Below are positions 1 to 5,777 of a stretch of 5,777 nt of DNA, piece after piece (the stretch's first letter is position 1; every line of letters starts with the position of its first letter). Origin of the DNA: Cloacimonetes bacterium UBA5456 (GTDB lineage: Bacteria > Cloacimonadota > Cloacimonadia > Cloacimonadales > Cloacimonadaceae); the NCBI GenBank assembly GCA_002427325.1, contig DIQS01000051.1:52676-58452 (forward strand). Direction: 5' to 3'. The notes beneath the pieces are model-generated. The model had not been told where the DNA came from. It ran no database searches and was given only the letters and a program-made list of their open reading frames with translations. The position numbers and the translations under genes are program-made.

Positions 1-1627
1 TGAGTCCAAAAACAGAGACCGAGTCAATGATTGTGACGCCGGGATAGTTTGTTCTGATTCTGCCTTCAACCTGTGTTGCATCTGTCCAAAAGATTCCTAT
101 TCCAGTAAAAGGATTGGTGAGGGTCATCGTTAGTTTGACCGTGTCACCGGGGTTTGGAACTGAATCGTTGTCACCGGACAATTCGCTGATGCTAAAGCTT
201 TCAAGACTGATATTTGGAATCTTGTCATACATGGTTGCCGTGTAGGCATTCACTCTGCCCGTGCCCAATTTATCAATATAGTTCGGATTCTGCTCATCAA
301 TCGGGTCAGCGGTGAGCATGAGTCTATCTTTAAGCTGTTGAGGGGTTAAATTCGGGTGCATAGATTTGACCAATGCTCCGACTCCGGCAACGATGGGACT
401 TGCCATGGAAGTTCCACTGGCGGTATCATATTGCGTGCTTTGTCCGGTGCCTATAACGGTGGCAAGAATTCCTTGTCCGGGAGCACAAATATCTATCGGA
501 TAGCCATAGTCTGAGAACGAAGCTTTGTAGTCATTGATATCTGTTGCAGCAACACAGAGCGCATTAGGGCAGTCGGCAGGATAGTCCTGATAGCTGTTGT
601 TGTGTTCGGTATTATCGTTGCCGGCAGCAGTCACAACGAGTGAGCCGAGGGTGGTTGCATAGTTCACAATCTGATTTGGATATGCGCCGTTTCCTGGTCC
701 GCCCCAACTGGCGTTGATGATGTCAGCACCAATCTCAGCGGAATATTTGATCTGGTCATAACCATAAGCAATGCCGTTTGAAGCACTATTGCTGGGTGCA
801 CCTTTGCAAGTCAGGATGGATACATTAGGCGCCGAACCCACAACACCGATGGCGTTATTGCCTACAGCGCCTGCACAGCCGGCAACGTGTGTGCCATGAT
901 AATTCGAGGTATAGTTTTGGATGGGGTTGTTGTCGTTATCATAGAAGTCCCAGCCAACGAGGTCATCAGGCTTGTTTCCACCTTCGCCGGCGTCTTGTCC
1001 GTTTCCACCGCTGATGGTTCCGGCATCCCAGTTAATAGTCATTCCGGGAGCTTCGGCAGGGTTGATCCAGATGTTTGCACGGAGGTCGGGGTGATTCCAT
1101 TTTACGCCGCTATCGGTGATAGAAACGAGCACATCGTGAGAGCCTTGAGTATAGTCCCAAGCGTCAAAGCTGCGGATAACGTTATGGAAATACTGCTGTT
1201 GGAGCATGGGATCATTGGGCACAAACTTTTGACGGTTGATGGTTTCGAGCTCTGCATAGTGGAGGTTTATGTCTTTACTAAGCGCGTCCACTGCAGCGTC
1301 GATCGCCTCGTCGCTGTCGAGCATAATACGATATACATGCTGCAAATACATGCCCTTATCGTTCCACTCGGGTTGTTTGACATAGGAGTGGGCTTGTTTG
1401 AGATCAACAATTTTGAATCTTGCAGCCAGATCGTCAAAGCTGCTAAGACCTGTTTTAACAACACCATCTTGGATGGTGAAATCAATTTTACCATCTATAT
1501 TTGGAATTGCATCTTTCGTGAAACAGCCGATAATCGTGCGGGATTGGAACCAATAAGGATCAAATTTGACCGCAAACATGGCTGTGCTGATCAGAATCAG
1601 CGTAAATATTATCATCAGTTTTTTCAT
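1..1627 (-). CDS. Secreted subtilisin-like (S8) serine protease, C-terminus cut by window edge
   Basis: This is the N-terminal 542 codons of a secreted subtilase that hydrolyses peptide bonds outside the cytoplasm. Residues 1-19 form a signal peptide: MKK, a hydrophobic stretch, then AMFA with likely signal peptidase I cleavage after Ala19. Residues about 20-150 look like a prodomain, ending in the NDPMLQQQYF linker typical before an S8 domain. The catalytic triad is complete: Asp172 in ITDSGV, His244 in YHGTHVAG and Ser407 in GTSMASP. The oxyanion Asn337 lies in TAAGNDN. After the catalytic domain (ends about residue 445), a module with SGDNDSVPNPGD and alternating hydrophobic residues (LTMTLTN) looks like a beta-sandwich of the kind found in FCB-group secreted proteins. 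The start is supported by the signal peptide and by an SD sequence AGAGGT (1632-1637) six to seven bases upstream. No stop codon occurs before the left edge, so any sorting domain is unseen. Substrate and exact location are inference. Confidence 0.93.
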   Translation of the reverse strand, partial: MKKLMIIFTLILISTAMFAVKFDPYWFQSRTIIGCFTKDAIPNIDGKIDFTIQDGVVKTGLSSFDDLAARFKIVDLKQAHSYVKQPEWNDKGMYLQHVYRIMLDSDEAIDAAVDALSKDINLHYAELETINRQKFVPNDPMLQQQYFHNVIRSFDAWDYTQGSHDVLVSITDSGVKWNHPDLRANIWINPAEAPGMTINWDAGTISGGNGQDAGEGGNKPDDLVGWDFYDNDNNPIQNYTSNYHGTHVAGCAGAVGNNAIGVVGSAPNVSILTCKGAPSNSASNGIAYGYDQIKYSAEIGADIINASWGGPGNGAYPNQIVNYATTLGSLVVTAAGNDNTEHNNSYQDYPADCPNALCVAATDINDYKASFSDYGYPIDICAPGQGILATVIGTGQSTQYDTASGTSMASPIVAGVGALVKSMHPNLTPQQLKDRLMLTADPIDEQNPNYIDKLGTGRVNAYTATMYDKIPNISLESFSISELSGDNDSVPNPGDTVKLTMTLTNPFTGIGIFWTDATQVEGRIRTNYPGVTIIDSVSVFGL

Positions 1628-1653
1628 TGATACCTCTGAAATGATTTTATTGC

Positions 1654-1681
1654 ATGAAATTGGGGAGGGGAATACAGTCAA
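1654..1681 (-). promoter_or_regulatory. Candidate sigma70-type promoter of the S8 protease gene
   Basis: Reading the minus strand, TTGACT (1681-1676, five of six matches to the -35 consensus) is followed after 16 bases by TTTCAT (1659-1654, four of six matches to the -10 consensus). Transcription would begin near 1647, giving a leader of about 20 bases that contains the AGAGGT ribosome site. No hairpin terminator is visible between the recG stop and this site, so co-transcription with recG is an alternative. The -10 box is weak, so this is a tentative call. Confidence 0.4.
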
Positions 1682-1705
1682 GCCCTTTTTGAAATAACAT
1701 CGACA

Positions 1706-3805
1706 TTAATAGTTGATAAGTTCCTCTTTTTGCTTATAGATAGCGAGGTAGTTATCTTTTATGATTTTGTTTTTTTCTTGGATAATTTGAGGGTCTTTAT
1801 CGATTAATATTATGGCATCTTCGCGCGCAATTGCGAGGATATCTTGATCCAAAACGAGATTGGCAAAACGGAATTGAGGTAAGCCGGATTGTTCTCGTCC
1901 AAAGATTTCGCCGGGACCGCGTAGTTCGAGATCTTTTTCGGCGATGACAAAGCCGTCGTTGGTCTGGCGCATGATGCTGAGTCTTTCGCGAGCGATGTTG
2001 CTACGCGGATAGTGTTCTACGAGATAGCAATATGCCTGATCGTCGCCTCTGCCCACCCTGCCGCGAAGTTGATGCAATTGAGCAAGCCCAAAGCGTTCGG
2101 CGTGTTCAATCACCATCACTGAGGCATTGGGCACATCCACGCCCACTTCGATGACGGTGGTGGACACGAGAATATGGGTTTCACCCGCCTTAAAGCGTTG
2201 CATCGTCTCATCTTTGAGCTGATTGGTCATGCGTCCGTGCATAAGCTCCACTTTCCACTTAGGGAACGCTTTTTCACTGAGATACTTAAACAGCCTTTCC
2301 GCATCCAAGAGGTCAATTTTATCGCTTTCTTCGATGAGAGGGCAGACGAAATATGCTTGCCTGCCGTGTTTGAGCTGTTTTTCCACCTCGCTCAAGACTT
2401 GGTTAAAGGTCTGTGCAGAGCGTACATAAGTGAGCACTTCCTTACGATTTGGGGGAAGCTCATCGATGCGACTGACTTCGAGATCACCATAGACCGTGAT
2501 CGCCAGAGAGCGGGGGATGGGCGTGGCAGAGAGATAGAGCATATCAGGATTGCCATTCTTGCGAGAAAGTTCTGCACGCTGTTCCACTCCAAAGCGGTGC
2601 TGTTCATCGATTGCGATGAATCCCAAACGAGCAAATTCCACATCTTTTTGAATCAGTGCATGCGTGCCGATCACCAGATGAACGCTGCCCTCTTTCATCG
2701 CCGCTTTATCTGCCGCTTTGCCTTTATAATTGCCGCCTTTGATGAGGACAATTTCTATGGGCATTCCTTCCAAAAGCTTTTGAAAGTTTTGATAGTGTTG
2801 CTCGGCGAGAATCTCGGTGGGTGCCATGATTGCAGCTTGGAAACCATTTTCAACCGCAAGCAACATAGCAAATAGGGTGACGATTGTCTTCCCGCTGCCC
2901 ACATCTCCCTGCAGAAGGCGGGACATTTGCTTATTTGAAGCCATATCGGTGAATATCTCACGGATAACCCGCTTTTGGGCGGAAGTAAGCTCATAAGGTA
3001 AACGTTGTTTTAGCTCACTTGTGAGCTTTTTTTTGTTTATAAATACATTGCCGATGCTCTTATCGCCTCTATGCCTCAGATGACGCGCCCACAATATTTG
3101 AGCATAAAAGAACTCTTCATAGGCAAAGCGCCAGCGGATTTGATTGATGCGCGCTTCATCCTGACCAAAGTGCATGATCTGCAGAGCATTACGGCGCGAT
3201 TCAAAGCCGTGTTTTTCCAATATATCTTGCGGCAGATTTTCAGTGATCATGCCTGCATAACTCTCAAAAGCGTTATGGATAATGCGCCGCATAGTCTTCT
3301 GCGTGAAGCCCGTAGTCAGCGGATAGACGGGCAGGAGCTTGCGCGTTTGCCAAAAGTCCAGCTCTTCATCATCGCCCTCAAAGACTTCAAAATCCGGATG
3401 CACCAGTTGAAGCTGTCCATTAAAAGCCGAGATCATGCCGCTGAGCCAGACCTTGCGCCCTGGGATGAGGCTTTGCAGATAGCTACGCGGATATTTGAAC
3501 CATTTACAGATTATGCCGACATCGCCGTCATTCACTCCGAGATTGAGCACCTTCTTGCCTTTGGAGGTGTTCTGCTCGTCTATCCAAGAGATATTTGCAG
3601 TCAAGGAAATCATATCTCCTTCTTCCAGCTGAGCAAAACGAGGATTGACAGTTCGGCTGATATAGAGCCGCGGGAATAGCTCCATGAGATCAAGAACGCT
3701 GTGTATGCCGAGCTTTGTCAGCATCCGCGCACGAGCTTCCCCCACTCCTTTGATATATTGCACAGGAGTGTTCTTGAGATCGGTGCTATAGCTATTTCGG
3801 TTCAT
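1706..3805 (-). CDS. recG: ATP-dependent DNA helicase RecG
   Basis: This is a 699-residue protein, close to the usual RecG length (about 690). RecG is a cytoplasmic superfamily 2 double-stranded DNA translocase that regresses stalled replication forks and processes branched recombination intermediates. The N-terminus carries the conserved PVQYIKGVGEARA segment (residues 14-26). The OB-fold wedge domain lies at about 57-145 and the Q-motif region at 271-280 (YELTSAQKRV). The helicase motifs are intact: Walker A GDVGSGKT (300-307), Ia MAPTEILAEQH (328-338), DEQH box (400-403) and SATPIPR (426-432). The second RecA lobe has STTVIEVGVDVPNA (548-561) and QLRGRVGRG (579-587). The C-terminal RecG signature REQSGLPQFRFANL (637-650) corresponds to the translocation hairpin. 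No key residue appears missing. The start at 3805 keeps the conserved N-terminal segment; the next in-frame Met (residue 28) would delete it. There is no SD sequence before the ATG, and the promoter position implies leaderless translation. The gene is separated from htrA upstream by a hairpin. Confidence 0.98.
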   Translation of the reverse strand: MNRNSYSTDLKNTPVQYIKGVGEARARMLTKLGIHSVLDLMELFPRLYISRTVNPRFAQLEEGDMISLTANISWIDEQNTSKGKKVLNLGVNDGDVGIICKWFKYPRSYLQSLIPGRKVWLSGMISAFNGQLQLVHPDFEVFEGDDEELDFWQTRKLLPVYPLTTGFTQKTMRRIIHNAFESYAGMITENLPQDILEKHGFESRRNALQIMHFGQDEARINQIRWRFAYEEFFYAQILWARHLRHRGDKSIGNVFINKKKLTSELKQRLPYELTSAQKRVIREIFTDMASNKQMSRLLQGDVGSGKTIVTLFAMLLAVENGFQAAIMAPTEILAEQHYQNFQKLLEGMPIEIVLIKGGNYKGKAADKAAMKEGSVHLVIGTHALIQKDVEFARLGFIAIDEQHRFGVEQRAELSRKNGNPDMLYLSATPIPRSLAITVYGDLEVSRIDELPPNRKEVLTYVRSAQTFNQVLSEVEKQLKHGRQAYFVCPLIEESDKIDLLDAERLFKYLSEKAFPKWKVELMHGRMTNQLKDETMQRFKAGETHILVSTTVIEVGVDVPNASVMVIEHAERFGLAQLHQLRGRVGRGDDQAYCYLVEHYPRSNIARERLSIMRQTNDGFVIAEKDLELRGPGEIFGREQSGLPQFRFANLVLDQDILAIAREDAIILIDKDPQIIQEKNKIIKDNYLAIYKQKEELINY

Positions 3806-3811
3806 GGTGCA

Positions 3812-3839
3812 ATTATAGAAACATGCGTTATTTTGTCAA
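3812..3839 (-). promoter_or_regulatory. Full-consensus sigma70-type promoter of recG, predicted leaderless
   Basis: On the minus strand TTGACA (3839-3834) and TATAAT (3817-3812) both match the consensus exactly and are separated by 16 bases. Only six bases (TGCACC) lie between the -10 box and the recG ATG. Since transcription usually starts seven bases after the -10 box, the predicted first base is the A of the start codon. The six bases also contain no ribosome-binding sequence. The promoter begins 13 bases after the hairpin that ends the htrA unit. Confidence 0.8.
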
Positions 3840-3851
3840 ACAAGAAGCAAT

Positions 3852-3908
3852 AAAAGCGTTGCGAACATGTGCTTTTTTATCGTAGAAAAAGCCGTCCGCA
3901 ACGCTTTT
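3852..3908 (-). terminator. Long two-stem hairpin between htrA and recG, probable terminator
   Basis: A perfect 12-bp inverted repeat (AAAAGCGTTGCG at 3852-3863 and its complement at 3897-3908) encloses a second stem of seven pairs (GCTTTTT at 3871-3877 with AAAAAGC at 3886-3892), joined by an asymmetric internal loop. It begins 40 bases after the htrA stop codon (read on the minus strand) and is followed by TTTTATTGCTT. That tract is a moderate U-run for minus-strand transcripts. In the opposite direction the hairpin runs into eight consecutive T (3905-3912), a better U-tract, so it may work in both directions. There is no convincing plus-strand gene for it to serve. Its likely role is to stop htrA transcripts before recG. 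Confidence 0.75.
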
Positions 3909-3948
3909 TTTTATATAATCCGGATGACCGGAGCTGAGTATCGCCTAA

Positions 3949-5409
3949 TTAGTCAAAACGCAAAACTGTGAATCTTGGGTTTTGATTACGGTCTAAGACA
4001 TAGAGCGGAATAGTCTTACGCGACTCTTTTTCCATCTTGTTTTTGGCTTCGGCGAGGATGCTGCTAAATTCTCCGACGCTATTAACTTCCATATTGTCTA
4101 TGGAAAGAATAACAAATCCCACCTGCAAGCCGGCTTTGGATGCGGGCGAATTTTGATCAACCTTGCTCACCACCACGCCTTTTTCCGAATTGATATTGAG
4201 GCGTTTTGCGAGTTGGCTATCCGTGCTTTCAACGCTGATGCCGGTGGAGATCAGGGTTTTGCTGCCATCTTCCGCGCCGAGAGAGAGGCTATCTTCAGGC
4301 AGTGAAGTGAGGGTGATATTGATTTGTTTTTCCTTTTTATCGCGCAGAATCTTTATCGGGAGCTTCGTGCCTATCTTGGACGTGGCGACTGCAATGCGGA
4401 AACGCGCGACATTGCTGATCTTTTCGCCGGCAACTTCGAGGATCACGTCTCCGGCTTGCAATCCTGCCTTTTCGGCGGGACTATCTTTTTCCACTTTGGC
4501 AACCAACACACCGGCAACTTCGCTGAGATTGAAAGCTTCCACGAGATCGGAGGTGATCTCTTGCGGGAGTATGCCTATATATGCTCTTTGCACTTTGCCG
4601 CTTGCCAAGAGGTCGTCAACAACACTCTTTGCCAGATTGATGGGGATGGCAAAGCCTATGCCGATGTTTCCGCCACTGGTGCTGGCGATTGCGGTGTTGA
4701 TTCCGATCACTTCGCCATTGATATTGAGTAGCGGACCGCCACTGTTTCCGGGGTTAATCGCAGCATCGGTTTGAATGAAATCCTGGTATACAGGCGAGTT
4801 TTCACCGCTGAGGATGTCATAGCGTCCCAGAGCGGAGATCACGCCAAGGGTGACGGTTCTATCCAATCCATCAGCGAAGGGATTACCGATTGCAATCGCC
4901 CATTCACCAATCTCGAGGCTCGAAGAATCGCCTAAGGGCGCAACTGTCACCTTTTCATTGCCTTCAAGCTTGATCTTGATCACGGCAACGTCGGTGCTCG
5001 AATCCAAGCCCACAACGCTCGCGGTGTATGTCTTTTTATCCGCCAAAGTGACGGTGATGATGCCTTCTCGTCCACGTTCGGCAACGTGGTTATTCGTCAT
5101 GATAAAGGCTTCTTTGGTGGATTTGTTATATTCATAAATAAAGCCACTGCCCATGGATGTGACGGGCTTTTGCTGTTGGGGTGAGGGGAAGAAAAAGCGA
5201 AAGAAATCATCATCGAAAAAGGGATTGAGATTGGACTTTACGCTTACTTTTGATTCGACTTTGATCTGCACAACTGCCTCGCGGACATCCTTGACGACTT
5301 GCACGACGGGACTCTGCCCGCTGGCGTCAAACATGCTCACCTTGGCACTTGCACAGCTTGATATGCTGATAACCATCAGCAGGAGAATTAATTGTTTGAG
5401 TTGTTTCAT
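3949..5409 (-). CDS. htrA: HtrA/Deg-family serine protease with two PDZ domains, probable lipoprotein
   Basis: This 486-residue protein matches the DegP/DegQ architecture. The family degrades, and in some members also chaperones, misfolded proteins in the periplasm. The S1C protease domain (about 35-270) has the complete triad: His108 in MTNNHVAE, Asp140 in SSTDVAVI and Ser223 in AAINPGNSGGPL. A Phe/Gln-rich segment (about 61-80) corresponds to the LA loop. PDZ1 spans about 276-368 (starting at AYIGI) and PDZ2 about 386-483, each with an SPA.KAGLQ.G element. The signal sequence is hydrophobic and contains ISSC, a lipobox-like motif with Cys19, suggesting a lipid anchor. A signal peptidase I site after Ala22 (ASA) is the alternative. 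Residue +2 after Cys is Ala, which under the E. coli rule favours the outer membrane. The start is supported by AGGAG (5420-5416) six bases upstream. A promoter and a structured leader precede it; a hairpin follows the stop. Confidence 0.96.
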   Translation of the reverse strand: MKQLKQLILLLMVISISSCASAKVSMFDASGQSPVVQVVKDVREAVVQIKVESKVSVKSNLNPFFDDDFFRFFFPSPQQQKPVTSMGSGFIYEYNKSTKEAFIMTNNHVAERGREGIITVTLADKKTYTASVVGLDSSTDVAVIKIKLEGNEKVTVAPLGDSSSLEIGEWAIAIGNPFADGLDRTVTLGVISALGRYDILSGENSPVYQDFIQTDAAINPGNSGGPLLNINGEVIGINTAIASTSGGNIGIGFAIPINLAKSVVDDLLASGKVQRAYIGILPQEITSDLVEAFNLSEVAGVLVAKVEKDSPAEKAGLQAGDVILEVAGEKISNVARFRIAVATSKIGTKLPIKILRDKKEKQINITLTSLPEDSLSLGAEDGSKTLISTGISVESTDSQLAKRLNINSEKGVVVSKVDQNSPASKAGLQVGFVILSIDNMEVNSVGEFSSILAEAKNKMEKESRKTIPLYVLDRNQNPRFTVLRFD

Positions 5410-5429
5410 CGTTTACTCCTGATTCTCAT

Positions 5430-5466
5430 AACAAGTATCTTGTTTTTTCTATAATTTTTCTATAAT
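5430..5466. repeat. Palindrome plus 11-bp tandem repeat in the htrA leader
   Basis: AACAAG (5430-5435) and CTTGTT (5439-5444) form a perfect inverted repeat around a 3-base centre, 20 bases upstream of the htrA ATG. It is followed by two exact copies of TTTTTCTATAA (5444-5454 and 5455-5465), each completing a TATAAT on the plus strand. All of it lies inside the predicted untranslated leader. It could be an operator, a small RNA hairpin near the ribosome site, or paired -10 boxes for a divergent transcript. No good plus-strand -35 box was found. The repeats are seen directly; the function is unknown. Confidence 0.5.
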
Positions 5467-5474
5467 CAATACAC

Positions 5475-5503
5475 AATATAAGGAGATTTCCTGCATCGGT
5501 CAA
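5475..5503 (-). promoter_or_regulatory. Sigma70-type promoter of htrA
   Basis: On the minus strand TTGACC (5503-5498, five of six) is followed after exactly 17 bases by TATATT (5480-5475, five of six). The predicted start of transcription is near 5468, giving a leader of about 59 bases that carries the palindrome and tandem repeat listed separately and the AGGAG ribosome site. No sigmaE-like GAACTT/TCTGA pair was recognised, so heat or envelope-stress control of the E. coli degP type is not visible here. Confidence 0.7.
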
Positions 5504-5559
5504 GAAAAAATCATGGATTGAGCCTGTATTTGGCGAACTTTTATGAGTTTTGATTTCGG

Positions 5560-5580
5560 CTGATTAAGGAGAATAATCAG
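5560..5580 (+). repeat. Perfect 7-bp hairpin with an SD-like loop
   Basis: CTGATTA (5560-5566) and TAATCAG (5574-5580) pair perfectly around the 7-base loop AGGAGAA, which contains a strong SD sequence on the plus strand. An ATG at 5587 opens a 17-codon reading frame ending at 5640, 15 bases beyond the loop AGGAG. A poor plus-strand promoter (TTGAGC at 5518-5523, TATGAG at 5542-5547, spacer 18) could lie upstream. The stem is AT-rich and may be weak. A leader-peptide or attenuator role is speculation. Confidence 0.35.
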
Positions 5581-5720
5581 ATAAATATGTGGATAATCAA
5601 AGCCTTAGGCCTCAGGGAAGCTATTGTTTCGCAACCTTGATGTCATTTTTGATTAGTGAAAAAAGCGTGATGCTGCGCAAACTCTCTGCCCATCAGCTCT
5701 TCCTTGTTGCGTCTGCTTAA

Positions 5721-5776
5721 GATATGGTCATGATGTGGTCATGGTGATGAGCATATCATGACCATATCATGACCAG
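5721..5776. repeat. 11-bp repeat array with dyad symmetry at the right edge
   Basis: The segment divides into five consecutive 11-base units. Units at 5722-5732 and 5733-5743 (ATATGGTCATG, ATGTGGTCATG) differ at one base. Units at 5755-5765 and 5766-5776 (ATCATGACCAT, ATCATGACCAG) also differ at one base and face the opposite way. The middle unit (5744-5754) is a degenerate copy of the second orientation, with 8 of 11 bases matching. As a result, 5721-5734 is the perfect complement of 5755-5768 (14 bp) around a 20-base loop. The period is near one helical turn and is not a multiple of three, which argues against coding. The array may continue past the window. Confidence 0.75.
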
Positions 5777-5777
5777 A

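Larger units (their letters stand above)
5410..5777. other. 368-bp intergenic region upstream of htrA, no convincing gene
   Basis: Both strands are broken by frequent stop codons. The only start-stop candidates are tiny: 17 codons at 5587-5640 on the plus strand and 16 residues on the minus strand near 5690-5640. Neither resembles a known protein. The stretch holds the htrA promoter and leader (5410-5503), a perfect hairpin with an AGGAG loop (5560-5580), an imperfect palindrome around GGCC (5603-5616) and an 11-bp repeat array reaching the window edge (5721-5776). Between 5641 and 5720 nothing recognisable was found. No tRNA or rRNA sequence was seen. Confidence 0.7.

Noticed and set aside
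887..1630. A 247-codon open frame on the plus strand opposite the S8 protease
   Set aside because: It lies entirely antisense to a gene with a signal peptide, a complete catalytic triad and an SD site. Its translation resembles no family and it has no ribosome site; it is a by-product of the other strand's codon use.
2174..2875. A 233-codon plus-strand frame opposite recG
   Set aside because: It is antisense to conserved RecG helicase motifs, and its composition is that expected from complementing those codons. No supporting start signals were seen.
3071..3679. A 202-codon plus-strand frame opposite the 5' part of recG
   Set aside because: It is fully inside the RecG wedge-domain region on the opposite strand and has no recognisable domain.
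3724..3805. Alternative recG start at Met28 with a GGGGGA stretch upstream
   Set aside because: It would remove the conserved PVQYIKGVGEARA segment of RecG, so the first ATG is the better start despite lacking an SD site.
4163..5422. Several 89- to 203-codon plus-strand frames opposite htrA
   Set aside because: All are antisense to conserved HtrA protease and PDZ sequence, and they overlap one another in different frames.
5603..5616. Imperfect palindrome CCTTAGGCCTCAGG
   Set aside because: It has one mismatch per half and no nearby T-run or gene start giving it a role; it may be chance.
5587..5640. A 17-codon frame as a coding gene (MWIIKALGL...)
   Set aside because: It is too short to support as a gene from one sequence, and its AGGAG is 15 bases away, farther than usual. 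It is kept only as an observation linked to the hairpin.
5721..5777. A CRISPR array
   Set aside because: The units are only 11 bases, contiguous without spacers, and in mirrored orientation, which does not fit CRISPR repeat-spacer structure.

Overview
The window holds three protein-coding genes, all on the minus strand: two complete and one cut off by the left edge. In transcription order (right to left) they are an HtrA/Deg-family serine protease with two PDZ domains and a lipoprotein-type signal, the DNA helicase RecG, and a large secreted subtilisin-like (S8) protease. The organism is a Gram-negative-type bacterium. The secreted S8 protease, with its signal peptide and an 'SGDND..PNPGD' beta-sandwich-like module behind the catalytic domain, resembles proteins of the Fibrobacteres-Chlorobi-Bacteroidetes group and its relatives, perhaps Candidatus Cloacimonadota. 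That placement is recalled from family style, not computed.

Layout: 1-1627 (minus) is the S8 protease, running off the left edge without its C-terminus. 1628-1705 is a short gap with a plausible promoter and a Shine-Dalgarno (SD) site. 1706-3805 (minus) is recG. 3806-3948 carries a long two-part hairpin terminator behind htrA and, directly after it, a full-consensus sigma70-type promoter for recG. The -10 box of that promoter lies so close to the recG ATG that the mRNA is predicted to be leaderless. 3949-5409 (minus) is htrA. 5410-5777 has no convincing gene. It contains the htrA promoter and leader with a small palindrome and an 11-bp tandem repeat, a perfect hairpin with an SD-like loop, and at the right edge an array of 11-bp units in mirrored orientation.

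The genes do not form an obvious pathway. HtrA is an envelope quality-control protease, RecG rescues stalled replication forks in the cytoplasm, and the S8 enzyme is probably an extracellular or surface protease. Each appears to have its own promoter, so this looks like three adjacent transcription units, although read-through from recG into the S8 gene cannot be excluded because no terminator is visible between them. The coding content is ordinary. The points worth a second look are the predicted leaderless recG start, the lipobox on HtrA, and the structured right-hand intergenic region.
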